A stretch of 43,883 nt of DNA from Clostridia bacterium (GTDB lineage Bacteria > Bacillota > Clostridia > Christensenellales > Borkfalkiaceae), in contig JAFZXN010000037.1 of NCBI GenBank assembly GCA_017616695.1, positions 1 to 43,883 of the forward strand, given 5' to 3'. Position numbers and translations under genes: made by a program. Positions 1-8,451 of this stretch are shown here, in pieces (position 1 is the first letter of the stretch; the number at the start of each line of letters is the position of its first letter). The notes beneath the pieces were generated by a model. It did no database searches, was not told where the DNA came from, and saw only the letters and a list, made by a program, of their open reading frames with translations.

Positions 1-59
1 ACGAAGTATTATATGATCTTGCTCGCGTTGCTCGCTACGCCTTACGGCGTACAACGCTC
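1..59 (-). repeat. Solo copy of GNRA-hairpin repeat downstream of secA
   Basis: Read on the minus strand, this stretch 3' of secA contains the hairpin TACGCC-GTAA-GGCGTA followed by GCGAGC and then an AT-rich ATATAATACTTCGT. The same order (ACGTC-GCAA-GACGT, AGCGAGC, TTATATTATTCGTC) occurs in every unit of the tandem array at 14207-14748. The stem differs by a compensated pair (C-G here, T-A there) and both loops are GNRA tetraloops. An outer GCGTTG/CAACGC pairing adds to the fold here. Function is unknown; it may also serve as the secA 3' end. Confidence 0.55.
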
Positions 60-84
60 CTTGTCCGCAAGCTTTTTTCTTTGT

Positions 85-2784
85 TTAAACGTTCTTACCG
101 CAACAGTTCTTGTATTTTTTACCGCTACCGCAAGGACAAGGATCGTTGCGACCTATCTTCTTGTCATTCTTCTGAGGAATGGTGGCGTTATTGGGAAGCG
201 CCCCGCCGGAAGCTACGAAAGTCTTTTGCTCGACGACCTGTTGCGGACGCTGGATATTGACGGTGACGTTCAAAAGTATCCTGACGGTTTCTTCCTGAAT
301 GGAAGCCGTCATCTCCTCGAACATTTCCATACCCTCTTTCTTGTAAGCGTTGATTGGGTCTTCATTGGCGTAAGAGCGCAGGGAAATGCCGCGTTTTAAT
401 TTATCCATAGCGTCGATATGCTCTATCCAGTGCTTGTCGACGACCGACAGCAGCACGTCGCGCTCGACGACGGAATAATCGAAGTTTTCCTCTTCTTTGT
501 ATCTTCTTATCTTCTCCTCGTAGCACTCGATGACCTTTTCGGTACACTTATTGACGAGATATTCGTAATCCCAATTCTCGATATCCTTTGCCGAAACGAA
601 CTGCGTGCCTTTGGGAAGAGCGCGGTTTTCGAGCGCGGTATTGACGGCCTCGTAAGACCAGGTCGCGGGCTTGGACGGCTCGGGTATGGCCGAAGCCACA
701 ACGTCGGCAACGTAGTCGGGGATAAGACGGAGAACGTCGCCGTGGACGTCTTCGCCTCTTAAGACCTTCATTCTCTCTTCGTACATTACCTGACGTTGAG
801 TGTTCATAACGTCGTCGTACTCGATGATATGACGCCTTATGCCGAAGTTCCTGCCTTCGATGGTCTTTTGCGCGTTCTCTATGGAACGGGAAAGCGTACC
901 GCCGGTGAGCGGCTCGTCCTCTTCCACTTTGAACACGGAATACAGCCTTTGCAGCCTTTCGCCGCCGAAACGTTCGGCAAGCTCGTCTTCCAAAGAAATG
1001 TAGAATATCGACTCGCCCGGATCGCCCTGACGACCGGCACGACCTCTTAACTGGTTATCTATACGGCGCGACTCGTGGCGCTCGGTGCCGACTATCCTCA
1101 ATCCGCCCAAAGCCGTGACTTCGGCTTTCTGCTCGTCGGTGATAACTTTATGCTTTTCGTAAAGCTCGTTGTATCTTTCTCTTAAAGCCTTTATCTCGTC
1201 GCTGACTTCCTGAACGAAGGAGCAGGCAACTTCGATATCCTCGTCGGAAACGCCCTGGTTCCTTAAATCCTGCTTGGCAAGATATTCGGGGTTGCCGCCG
1301 AGAAGTATATCGGTACCACGGCCCGCCATGTTGGTCGCTATGGTAACGGCGTCTTTTTGCCCCGCCTGAGCGATTATCTCGGCCTCGCGTTTGTGGTTTT
1401 TGGCGTTAAGTATCTTATGCGGGATACGCTCTCTCAATAACGCTCTCGAAACGGCTTCACTCTTTTCGACGGTGACCGTACCGACCAAAATCGGCTGACC
1501 TTTTTCGTGGTGTTCCTTGATATCGTTGACGATTGCTTTTAATTTCCCCCTCGCGGTGGAATAGATAACGTCGTGAAGGTCGTTTCTTATCATGGGCTTG
1601 TTGGTGGGTATCTCGAGAACGTCAAGCCCGTAAATGGTCTTGAACTCTTCTTCCTCGGTCTTGGCGGTACCCGTCATGCCCGACAATTTGCGGTATAAAC
1701 GGAAATAATTCTGGAAGGTTATCGTTGCAAGAGTCTTATTTTCGCTTCTGACGACGACGTGTTCCTTTGCCTCTATCGCCTGATGCAGACCTTCGGAATA
1801 CCTTCTGCCGATCATAAGACGGCCGGTGAATTCGTCGACTATGATTATCTCGTTATCCTGAACGATATAGTCGTTGTCGCGCTTGAAGATGTGGTGCGCT
1901 TTCAATGCCTGCTGGATATGGTGGTTCAGCTCTGCGTTACCGTAGTCGGCAAGGTTTTCTATATTGAAAAACCTTTCGGCTTTAGCCGCGCCGCTTTCCG
2001 TTATCTGCACCGATTTATCCTTGATATCGACGGTGAAATCTTCGTCGCGTTTAAGGTTTCTTACGAACCTGTCCACGTCTATATAAAGCTGCGAAGACTT
2101 TTCGCCCGCGCCGGAAATTATAAGCGGCGTTCTCGCCTCGTCGATAAGAATGGAGTCCACTTCGTCGACGATGGCAAAATCGAGCCCGCGCTGGACCATT
2201 TCGGAAAGGCGCTTTTTGAGATTATCCCTTAGATAGTCGAACCCGAATTCGTTGTTCGTGCCGTAAGTTATATCGCATTGATAGGCTTTTCTTTTGTCGT
2301 TGTCGCTCATTCCGTTGAGGTTTACGCCTACGGTAAGCCCTAAAAAGCGGTGTATCTTACCCATCCACTCGGCGTCACGCTTGGCAAGATAATCGTTTAC
2401 CGTGACGATATGAACGCCTTTACCCGCCAACGCGTTGAGATACGCGGGGAGCGTGGACATAAGCGTTTTACCTTCACCCGTTTTAAGCTCGGCAACGCGC
2501 CCTTGGTGAACGCAGATGCCGCCCATAAGCTGAACTTTATAATGCCGCATATTGAGTACGCGGTGGCTGGCTTCTCTGACTACGGCAAAGCTGTCGTACA
2601 AAATATCGTCGAGCGTTTCCCCTTTAGCGAGCCTTTCTTTTAAAACGCGCGTCTGATCTTTCAGTTCCGCGTCGGTCATGGCCTCGTATTTTGAAGACAT
2701 CGCAAGTATCTTGTCCGCCATAGCGCCGAGCTTTTTCAACGATCTTCTCGAATCGGTTTCGAGAATATACTTAATAAGTCCCAT
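85..2784 (-). CDS. secA: Protein translocase subunit SecA
   Basis: SecA is the cytoplasmic ATPase that drives preproteins through the SecYEG channel. The 899-residue product has the Walker A motif KTGEGKT at about residues 101-107, the DEVDSILIDEAR helicase segment near 207-218, the second nucleotide-binding motor domain with VGTERHESRRIDNQLRGRAGRQGD, and a C-terminal zinc-binding SEC-C motif with Cys883, Cys885, Cys894 and Cys895. That tail normally binds SecB or ribosomes and phospholipid. Length fits the family. The ATG is preceded by GAGGT. It appears to be transcribed alone from its own promoter at 2841-2869; the gene is complete. Confidence 0.98.
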   Translation of the reverse strand: MGLIKYILETDSRRSLKKLGAMADKILAMSSKYEAMTDAELKDQTRVLKERLAKGETLDDILYDSFAVVREASHRVLNMRHYKVQLMGGICVHQGRVAELKTGEGKTLMSTLPAYLNALAGKGVHIVTVNDYLAKRDAEWMGKIHRFLGLTVGVNLNGMSDNDKRKAYQCDITYGTNNEFGFDYLRDNLKKRLSEMVQRGLDFAIVDEVDSILIDEARTPLIISGAGEKSSQLYIDVDRFVRNLKRDEDFTVDIKDKSVQITESGAAKAERFFNIENLADYGNAELNHHIQQALKAHHIFKRDNDYIVQDNEIIIVDEFTGRLMIGRRYSEGLHQAIEAKEHVVVRSENKTLATITFQNYFRLYRKLSGMTGTAKTEEEEFKTIYGLDVLEIPTNKPMIRNDLHDVIYSTARGKLKAIVNDIKEHHEKGQPILVGTVTVEKSEAVSRALLRERIPHKILNAKNHKREAEIIAQAGQKDAVTIATNMAGRGTDILLGGNPEYLAKQDLRNQGVSDEDIEVACSFVQEVSDEIKALRERYNELYEKHKVITDEQKAEVTALGGLRIVGTERHESRRIDNQLRGRAGRQGDPGESIFYISLEDELAERFGGERLQRLYSVFKVEEDEPLTGGTLSRSIENAQKTIEGRNFGIRRHIIEYDDVMNTQRQVMYEERMKVLRGEDVHGDVLRLIPDYVADVVASAIPEPSKPATWSYEAVNTALENRALPKGTQFVSAKDIENWDYEYLVNKCTEKVIECYEEKIRRYKEEENFDYSVVERDVLLSVVDKHWIEHIDAMDKLKRGISLRSYANEDPINAYKKEGMEMFEEMTASIQEETVRILLNVTVNIQRPQQVVEQKTFVASGGALPNNATIPQKNDKKIGRNDPCPCGSGKKYKNCCGKNV

Positions 2785-2840
2785 TTTAACCTCGTGAGCG
2801 GGCGCGCATATTGCGCCCGTGATTTATATTTAACTATATA

Positions 2841-2869
2841 ATTGTACTATATTTTTTTATTTAAGTAAA
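2841..2869 (-). promoter_or_regulatory. Probable secA promoter
   Basis: On the minus strand TTTACT (-35) is followed by 17 bases and TACAAT (-10), close to the housekeeping sigma-A consensus. The predicted start lies about 50 bases before the secA ATG, and the leader contains a GGGCGC/GCGCCC hairpin at 2800-2819. Confidence 0.55.
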
Positions 2870-2956
2870 CAGTTTTCACCGTTTTTTGAAACTATTTTCC
2901 CCTTAATTCGGTCAAATTATCCGTTTTTTCAAAAAAACGCCCTCAAACGGCCGTGG

Positions 2957-3709
2957 TCAACGGTCGTTTTCGGCGTTTCTCGCATCAAATACAACGCGGT
3001 CGGAGACCGACGCGACGGTAATAAGATATACCGAATCGGCGTGCCGCTTTTTCAGAACTTCGGCTATCTCGCCCGCGGTCGCTCCCGTAGTCACTACGTC
3101 GTCTACGATAAGGACTTTCTTCCCCTTAAGATCGACGCCCTCTTTCACGCCGAAGCTGCCTTTAAGGTTTTTCTTCCTTTCGGCGTAGTCGAGCCCGACC
3201 TGATTTTCGGTTTCGAACTTCTTTTCGAGAATATCGGACGGCTCGATATCAAGTAGCGCGCACAGCTCGTCACAAAGCTTTTCGGCGTGGTTGTAACCTC
3301 TTAAAAACTTTTCCTTTTCGGTCATCGGAACGAAGGTTATAACGTCGGGCGCAAAGAGATTTTCGACGTAAGTCCTGAACATATACCCCGCAAGTATGGG
3401 CGCAAGATACGCCGCTCCGTCGTACTTGAGCGCCTTAATGAGCCGAGAGGCGCCGTCGTGATAGTCGAACGAACTGCGCGCCTTATCGACTTCCCAATTT
3501 TTACACGACGCGCACGCTTCCACGGGTTTAAGGTTTTGCCTGCCGCACGTCGCGCAACGGTCTGCGGTTATGGGGTGCAGGCGCTTTTTGCATTCGGGGC
3601 AGAAAACTTCGCCGTTGAAAACTTCCTCCCTGCACATATTGCAGGTAAGGTGAACGTCGAACACCTTATCGACGACTTTTTTGAAGGTTTTTGAAAGAAA
3701 GCCCGCCAT
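2957..3709 (-). CDS. comF: ComF family phosphoribosyltransferase-like protein
   Basis: ComF proteins take part in DNA uptake during competence in naturally transformable bacteria, and many non-competent species also keep one. This 250-residue protein starts with two CxxC zinc-knuckle pairs (Cys23/26 with Cys37/40, Cys52/55 with Cys66/69). It ends with a type I phosphoribosyltransferase domain whose PRPP loop VLIVDDVVTTGAT lies at about 199-211. Length and layout match ComF/GntX. It stands between secA (same strand) and the divergent small gene at 3836; no other competence gene is present, so a role in transformation is unproven. Confidence 0.9.
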   Translation of the reverse strand: MAGFLSKTFKKVVDKVFDVHLTCNMCREEVFNGEVFCPECKKRLHPITADRCATCGRQNLKPVEACASCKNWEVDKARSSFDYHDGASRLIKALKYDGAAYLAPILAGYMFRTYVENLFAPDVITFVPMTEKEKFLRGYNHAEKLCDELCALLDIEPSDILEKKFETENQVGLDYAERKKNLKGSFGVKEGVDLKGKKVLIVDDVVTTGATAGEIAEVLKKRHADSVYLITVASVSDRVVFDARNAENDR

Positions 3710-3763
3710 ATCCGATAAAAAATTAATGATTTTTGCTTGTTTACGCGTTATTTAAGCGTTTGT

Positions 3764-3794
3764 TGAATAACTTTTTCCGCTCGGGCGCAAAATA
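3764..3794 (+). promoter_or_regulatory. Candidate sigma-G-like promoter
   Basis: TGAATA, an 18-base spacer and CAAAATA resemble the forespore sigma-G elements (TGAATA and CATACTA; 6 of 6 and 5 of 7 matches). It precedes a small plus-strand ORF with a terminator. The strong AAGGAGG at 3801-3807 lies almost at the predicted transcript start, which is awkward for the model. Confidence 0.3.
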
Positions 3795-3835
3795 TAAGTA
3801 AAGGAGGAGCCGTTTAAGTTAGCGGCGAAATTATT

Positions 3836-3949
3836 ATGAAGACGAAAAATTGCAGTAAGTCGGAAAACAAAAAGACCGTAAATACCGCTCATCGTTCGGA
3901 AAAGACCGAAAAAAATTGCGGTAAGTCTACTGAAAAGAACTGTAAATGA
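3836..3949 (+). CDS. Small Lys/Cys/Asn-rich peptide (37 aa)
   Basis: This short ORF encodes 37 residues built mainly of Lys, Asn, Ser, Thr and Glu, with three Lys-Asn-Cys motifs (KNCSKS, KNCGKS, KNCK). It has no membrane segment or signal peptide. It is the only plus-strand gene between comF and rluD and is followed by a strong terminator at 4013-4050, so a separate transcript is likely. An AAGGAGG at 3801-3807 is 28 bases from the ATG, further than usual, and no nearer start codon exists in frame. The composition recalls minor small acid-soluble spore peptides, but I recognise no family. Function unknown. Confidence 0.5.
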   Translation: MKTKNCSKSENKKTVNTAHRSEKTEKNCGKSTEKNCK

Positions 3950-4012
3950 TCTTTTTTGAAACGGAAAACCGAAGAATATTTCGGCAATAATTCAAATAAT
4001 ATCCTTTTAAAG

Positions 4013-4050
4013 CGGTCGGAAGCCGTCAACGGTTTCCGACCGTCTTTTTT
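4013..4050 (+). terminator. Rho-independent terminator of the small peptide gene
   Basis: A 13-bp stem (CGGTCGGAAGCCG with CGGTTTCCGACCG, one G-T wobble) and a four-base loop are followed by TCTTTTTT on the plus strand. The minus-strand side lacks a T run, so it serves the plus-strand small gene. Confidence 0.8.
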
Positions 4051-4069
4051 ATGCGACGAAATATTTTTC

Positions 4070-4990
4070 CTACACGAGCCTATCGCCTCTGTTGGATAAA
4101 ACGTCGAGAACGTTCTTGAAATAGTCGGGTATAGGCGCCTCGAACACCATGGTCTCGCCCGTTTTCGGGTGCGTGAGCGTCAGCCTGTACGCGTGCAAAA
4201 GCTGTCCTTTTAAATCGAAACGCTGCTTTTTTATGCCGTAAGCTTTATCGCCGACCACGGGATGGCCTATATATTTGGCGTGTACTCGTATCTGATGCGT
4301 TCTGCCCGTACCGAGCGAGAACTTGCATAAAGTGTAATCCTTATAGCGCTTTACGACCTCGTAATCGGTGGTCGCGACTCTGCCCGTTTTCGTGACCGCC
4401 ATAAGCTTTCTGTCTTTGGGGTTTCTGCCTATAAGTGTGGCTATATGCCCGTTATCGGCTTTTACGACGCCTTCCAGAAGCGCGAGGTATTCGCGTTTAC
4501 AGGTCTTTTGCTGTATCTGTTTGGCAAGCGATAAATGCGCCGCGTCGTTTTTGGCTACGACCAACAGTCCCGAAGTATCTTTGTCTATCCGGTGCACTAT
4601 CCCGGGGCGTATCACGCCGTTTATCCCGCTGAGGCTGTCAAGGTGGAACATTAGCGCGTTGACGAGCGTGCCGCTTTTGGTGCCGCCGCCCGCGTGTACG
4701 GTAACTCCCTGCGCCTTATTGATAACGGCTATGTCTTCGTCCTGATAAATAACGTCGAGCGGCAGATCCTGCGGGGTAAGGTCTATTTTTTCCGGCTCCG
4801 CAGCCACGATATGCACTACGTCTCCCGCTTTAAGCTGATACGACGACTTTACCGCTTTATTATTGACCGTAACGCTTCCGCCGTCGATAAGTTTTTTGAC
4901 GTGCGAGCGCGAAAACTCTGTATTTTCGGCCACGTATAAATCAAGTCGCTTTGCATCCAAAGCGACTTTCAATTCAATTTCCGTCATCAA
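4070..4990 (-). CDS. rluD: RluA/RluD family 23S rRNA pseudouridine synthase
   Basis: The protein isomerises uridines in large-subunit rRNA to pseudouridine. It has an N-terminal S4 RNA-binding domain (about residues 14-75) and a catalytic domain with HRIDKDTSG at 133-141; Asp136 is the expected nucleophile. A later GRTHQIRVH motif is also present. Length 306 aa is typical. The ATG overlaps the end of lspA by 17 bases, so the two are translationally linked, as in many Firmicutes. Which of the RluA/RluB/RluD target sites it modifies cannot be read from sequence. Confidence 0.93.
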   Translation of the reverse strand: MMTEIELKVALDAKRLDLYVAENTEFSRSHVKKLIDGGSVTVNNKAVKSSYQLKAGDVVHIVAAEPEKIDLTPQDLPLDVIYQDEDIAVINKAQGVTVHAGGGTKSGTLVNALMFHLDSLSGINGVIRPGIVHRIDKDTSGLLVVAKNDAAHLSLAKQIQQKTCKREYLALLEGVVKADNGHIATLIGRNPKDRKLMAVTKTGRVATTDYEVVKRYKDYTLCKFSLGTGRTHQIRVHAKYIGHPVVGDKAYGIKKQRFDLKGQLLHAYRLTLTHPKTGETMVFEAPIPDYFKNVLDVLSNRGDRLV

Positions 4991-5492
4991 CGCTTTCCCC
5001 TATATTGTCGTTAACGTTTTTATCTTTTTTCTTTTTGGAGCCGAACAGCGGATCGTCGCTGATAAATAAAAAATACGCAAACAGCATTATGGCGCCAACC
5101 GTTATAGCAACGTCCGCGACGTTGCAGTTTGCGAAAAACTCTATAAAGAGAAAATCACGAACTTCGGCAAAAGCCAATCTGTCGATAAAATTACCGATAG
5201 CGCCCGCCAATATCAAAGTTACGGTGACGTTGAGCCACTTGCTCGTCTTTTTGGAAAAAATAAGATAGACGAGCGCAAGAACGACCGCAAGAACGGTCAC
5301 TGCGATAAAGAATATCTGCGCCCAATCCTCTTTGCCGAGCATGGAAAACGCCGCGCCGCTGTTTCGGGTATTCACTATGGAAAAGATATTTTCCCATACG
5401 GTTATCTTTCCGTCGCCCACGTACGCGTCGACGAGCAGTTTGGATAATTGATCAGCCGTCAACAAAAGAAAAAATATTATAAGATATACCAT
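4974..5492 (-). CDS. lspA: Lipoprotein signal peptidase (signal peptidase II)
   Basis: LspA is an aspartyl protease of the cytoplasmic membrane that removes the signal peptide of diacylglyceryl-modified prolipoproteins. The 172-residue protein has four predicted membrane helices, the NSGAAFS motif (44-50), GNFIDR with catalytic Asp104, and NVAD with catalytic Asp127. A Lys- and Asp-rich cytoplasmic tail after the last helix (from about residue 153) is longer than in many homologues. Its substrate-producing partner Lgt is encoded 1.8 kb upstream in the same direction. It overlaps rluD. Confidence 0.95.
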   Translation of the reverse strand: MVYLIIFFLLLTADQLSKLLVDAYVGDGKITVWENIFSIVNTRNSGAAFSMLGKEDWAQIFFIAVTVLAVVLALVYLIFSKKTSKWLNVTVTLILAGAIGNFIDRLAFAEVRDFLFIEFFANCNVADVAITVGAIMLFAYFLFISDDPLFGSKKKKDKNVNDNIGESVDDGN

Positions 5493-5554
5493 TATGTGCC
5501 TGCCGTTTATTTACAAAAATTCAAGATAACGGGCTTATAGCCCGCTTTTTGCCG

Positions 5555-6061
5555 TTATTTCGAGTCGCCGCGATAAACGCCGAGCTCCACGCAAAGCTCT
5601 GTTAAGTCAAGATCTTCCGTCGGGTTCATCACCGCGTCCAGATCGAACTTATACCCGTCTTCTTCGTCCGATTTATCGGTGGGCGCGGCTTTTAAATTTG
5701 CCTTTTCGTTAAGAGTCTTTTCTATCTTTTGCGCCGTTTCCTTGGCGTCACTTATACCCACGTCTGATAAAAAAGCCCGCAATAAGTCGATTATCTCGCT
5801 TTTTTCGGCTTTTTGAGCCGTCGAAGAAAAGTAATTGCGCCACTTGTCGGAAAAGCTCTTCATCGCCTTCAATTCGGTAGCGTAAGCATATTGCGCCTGC
5901 GCGTTTTTCCTTTCGGCGTCGCGATACAAAGCCTCGATCTTTTTGCGGGCCTCGTCCTCGCCTTCTTCGTACTCTTCGAGGCGGCGTTTCAAGCGGTCGT
6001 TTTCCGATCGGAGCTCAAAAATAAGCTCCTCGTTATCGTTGCCGGAAAACGTATCACTCAT
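5555..6061 (-). CDS. Coiled-coil protein, DivIVA-like in outline
   Basis: I do not recognise a specific family. The first 100 residues are strongly charged and heptad-like (ELRSENDRLKRRLEEYEE, then Ala/Lys/Glu-rich helices), followed by a segment with KWRNYF, and an acidic C-terminal tail. No membrane segment is seen. The general plan resembles DivIVA/GpsB cell-division scaffolds, but this is weak. I prefer the ATG at 6061 (168 aa) because it follows AGGGTGA at good spacing and overlaps the upstream stop as ATGAGTGA; an in-frame GTG lies three codons earlier. The two genes are probably cotranslated. Confidence 0.75.
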   Translation of the reverse strand: MSDTFSGNDNEELIFELRSENDRLKRRLEEYEEGEDEARKKIEALYRDAERKNAQAQYAYATELKAMKSFSDKWRNYFSSTAQKAEKSEIIDLLRAFLSDVGISDAKETAQKIEKTLNEKANLKAAPTDKSDEEDGYKFDLDAVMNPTEDLDLTELCVELGVYRGDSK

Positions 6062-6569
6062 TCTCTTCACCCTTTATTTCCGCCTTTTCGGCTTCCTTTT
6101 GAGCTTCCGCGAGCTTTTGCGCCTGTTCCTTTTCGGCCTTTCTCTCGGCGTAAGTCTTTCTGCCGCTGTCGGGGCCGTTATCGAATTCGAGCGCAAGCAC
6201 GGGAGCTTTCATCATATACACCACGCCGAAGATGCCGGGCGCCATTATCAAAAGCACTATCACCGTCACGAACCAAGGTATAACGGCTATCATCGAGAAC
6301 ATCAAAAACGCCGTGCCGATAAATAAACCTATGCCGCCCGCAAGGAACGTGAGCGCGCTTCTCGTCACGATGGCTATTATCACGAAGAACAGGCCGAACG
6401 ACAGGAAAAAGCCTATAAACAGCGTAAGAATGGGCGCAAACCCGAGCTTTTCGCCGCCGACGGCAAATCTGCAGATCATAAACGTTGCAAAAGCAAGCAT
6501 AAGGCTTACTATAAACGCCGTTATTTTTATGCGCGTAGCCATTACCGCGGCTTTGGTCGATTCTCTCAT
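6054..6569 (-). CDS. Four-helix membrane protein of unknown function
   Basis: Unrecognised. The 171-residue product has four hydrophobic segments (about residues 14-35, 43-68, 70-92 and 95-118) and then a cytoplasmic Lys/Glu/Ala-rich tail of about 45 residues that should form a helix or coiled coil. The start has ATCTCC/GGAGAT-type spacing and the stop overlaps the next gene, so it is likely a partner of the coiled-coil protein at 5555-6061. Its position between lgt and lspA suggests envelope function, which is an inference. Confidence 0.75.
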   Translation of the reverse strand: MRESTKAAVMATRIKITAFIVSLMLAFATFMICRFAVGGEKLGFAPILTLFIGFFLSFGLFFVIIAIVTRSALTFLAGGIGLFIGTAFLMFSMIAVIPWFVTVIVLLIMAPGIFGVVYMMKAPVLALEFDNGPDSGRKTYAERKAEKEQAQKLAEAQKEAEKAEIKGEENE

Positions 6570-6592
6570 TTTAGTATCTCCTTGAATTTATA

Positions 6593-7309
6593 TTATTTAT
6601 TATTTAAATTCTTGCAATCATTAATTGCTTTATAAAACAATTCAAATAATAATTCTTCTTTTGGAACATCTTTATAATTTGACTGTAAATAGTCATATAG
6701 CTTTTCAACAATGCAATTAAGGCTATCGGCTAAATCATGATAAACCTTATCACTTTTATAGTCTTTATCGTCGGATTCAAAAAAACTATAAAAATTTTTA
6801 ACATACTTTTTTAAAATAGGTTGAAATTTTTTTCGTGTCAGAGAGCTGTTAATATATGCATTTTGAAATTCCGCATCTGATTCTAATTCATTAATAATTT
6901 TGCGAACACGTTCAAGATAATTAGAGTCTCGCTCGTTTCTCCCTTTCTTAATTATTTCACATATATCCAACAAGTTAGAATAAGAAAAATCTTTTCCAAA
7001 TATGTTTTTACCGGTTGTTCTGTCTATCAGCATTGCAACTTTTAAACGCTTATAAACGTTTGGTCTCGATATGTTAAACAATGACATGGCGAATTCATCA
7101 AAACTTTTCCCTTTACTTTCATACCATCTTTCATTAACATAAATCTTTGAAATGGCGATACTCTGCAATATTTCATCTATTCCGTTTTTTGTGTAGAACT
7201 CATCATAGCAATCTTTAACTTCGGATGCGTTATTAGCAGAATAAATTGCTTTAACGGCATTGATATATGCATTTTCAACGTCTTCAACAGGTTTCATATT
7301 ATTTTCCAT
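6593..7309 (-). CDS. AT-rich orphan protein with helix-turn-helix-like segment
   Basis: Unrecognised 238-residue protein, rich in Asn, Lys, Ile, Tyr and Ser. Residues near 84-98 (FNISRPNVYKRLKVA) look like a helix-turn-helix recognition region, and the C-terminal half is helical and charged. Base composition is far more AT-rich than the genes around it, there is no clear ribosome binding site, and it sits just 25 bases after lgt in an otherwise conserved envelope cluster. These are signs of recent acquisition. A DNA-binding or phage/plasmid-related role is possible but not shown. Confidence 0.7.
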   Translation of the reverse strand: MENNMKPVEDVENAYINAVKAIYSANNASEVKDCYDEFYTKNGIDEILQSIAISKIYVNERWYESKGKSFDEFAMSLFNISRPNVYKRLKVAMLIDRTTGKNIFGKDFSYSNLLDICEIIKKGRNERDSNYLERVRKIINELESDAEFQNAYINSSLTRKKFQPILKKYVKNFYSFFESDDKDYKSDKVYHDLADSLNCIVEKLYDYLQSNYKDVPKEELLFELFYKAINDCKNLNNK

Positions 7310-7334
7310 AGAGAATTGCTATATATACCGACAA

Positions 7335-8225
7335 TTACTTTTCGTCATTTTTTCCACCGGTTTCCTCGGCAGTTTCGGGCTCTTTCTTTTTCTTGAAAGC
7401 GTCGAAAAAGGTCTTCCACCAATAATTCTTCTCTTTGACGTCGCGGACTATATTGACGGTAAGTATAGCTATTCCGCCGGCTATTACCACGAGCGAAAGC
7501 CAGAACATAGTCGGCATTCCGAGGATAAGTTCGCCCATATTGTACTGCGAGGCCCTTTGCGGCTCCATAGCGGCGCGGATAGCGCCGTAGCCGATGAAAT
7601 ACGCCGATATGGCGTAAGCGTTGCGTTTACCCTTGTAATTAAAGAGGAAAACGTAAATGAGCGCGAACAGTAACAGGTTAAAGAACATTTCGTGGAAACA
7701 AAGCGCGACGTGATAGTTGCCGTCGGCCTCTATGAAAGTCGCGTAAGGAAACCACGCCTTATCGGGCGGGACAACGCCGCCGTAAACTTCCTGATTGAAA
7801 AAGTTTCCGAGCCTTCCCACGCCCTGACCGAGCGGAAGGAGCGCCGCGCCCATATCGCCGAGTGCAGAAAATTTGATCTTTTTTATTTTACCGACTATGA
7901 ACAGCCCGAGCGCACCGCCGCAAACGCCGCCGTGTATCGCCATACCGCCCGTTCGTATATTTATCGCCTTCAAAAAGTCGAAAGCACCGTCGGTCATAAA
8001 CTCGTCGATATCCATAAGGACGTACCAAAGCCTTGCCAAGACTATCGAGCACGGTATAACGGCTATCAACAGGTCCATAATGAGGTCTTTTTCAAACCCG
8101 CGCTTTTTAAAAAGCGGAATGGCGAACATCGCGCACGCCAAAAAACCCGTGACGATACATATTGCGTAATAATATATCTTGAAAGTGCCTATTTCTATGT
8201 AATTGTGCAACAAAAGCTGTTCCAT
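7335..8225 (-). CDS. lgt: Prolipoprotein diacylglyceryl transferase
   Basis: Lgt transfers diacylglycerol from phosphatidylglycerol to the lipobox cysteine, the first step in lipoprotein maturation. The 296-residue protein has about seven membrane helices, the HGG motif at 98-100, and the signature GRLGNFFNQEVYG at 137-149. A charged tail rich in Lys and Glu follows the last helix. The ATG has GAGGA seven bases upstream. It heads the cluster that contains lspA and probably starts from the extended -10 at 8304-8312. Confidence 0.96.
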   Translation of the reverse strand: MEQLLLHNYIEIGTFKIYYYAICIVTGFLACAMFAIPLFKKRGFEKDLIMDLLIAVIPCSIVLARLWYVLMDIDEFMTDGAFDFLKAINIRTGGMAIHGGVCGGALGLFIVGKIKKIKFSALGDMGAALLPLGQGVGRLGNFFNQEVYGGVVPPDKAWFPYATFIEADGNYHVALCFHEMFFNLLLFALIYVFLFNYKGKRNAYAISAYFIGYGAIRAAMEPQRASQYNMGELILGMPTMFWLSLVVIAGGIAILTVNIVRDVKEKNYWWKTFFDAFKKKKEPETAEETGGKNDEK

Positions 8226-8303
8226 AAAAATCCTCGCGTTAAAGTCGGAAAGCTCCGATAATTAAACTTTGCCGAGCTTTCGATAGCGGATATATTTTTA
8301 TTT

Positions 8304-8312
8304 ATTATATCA
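8304..8312 (-). promoter_or_regulatory. Extended -10 element upstream of lgt
   Basis: The minus strand reads TGATATAAT, a perfect TATAAT with the TGn extension, about 80 bases before the lgt start. No good -35 is seen, as is usual for extended -10 promoters. Confidence 0.45.
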
Positions 8313-8402
8313 CATAGTAATTAAAAAATAAAGTGTTTTTCCGTCTTACTTTCAATAATGGCGGCAAAGATTGAATAAGGCTTAACGTTTACAAACGACA
8401 AA

Positions 8403-8424
8403 CTCCCCGAAAAATTTCGGGGAG
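8403..8424 (-). terminator. Terminator after the mazF-type gene
   Basis: Stem CTCCCCGAAA with TTTCGGGGAG, followed on the minus strand by TTTGTCGTTT. It lies 28 bases after the stop codon at 8452. Confidence 0.65.
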
Positions 8425-8451
8425 CGGATAGTTTTCGGCTTTATTTAACGC

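Noticed and set aside
2800-2819. Terminator between comF and secA
   Set aside because: The hairpin GGGCGC/GCGCCC has no following T run on the minus strand and lies in the secA leader.
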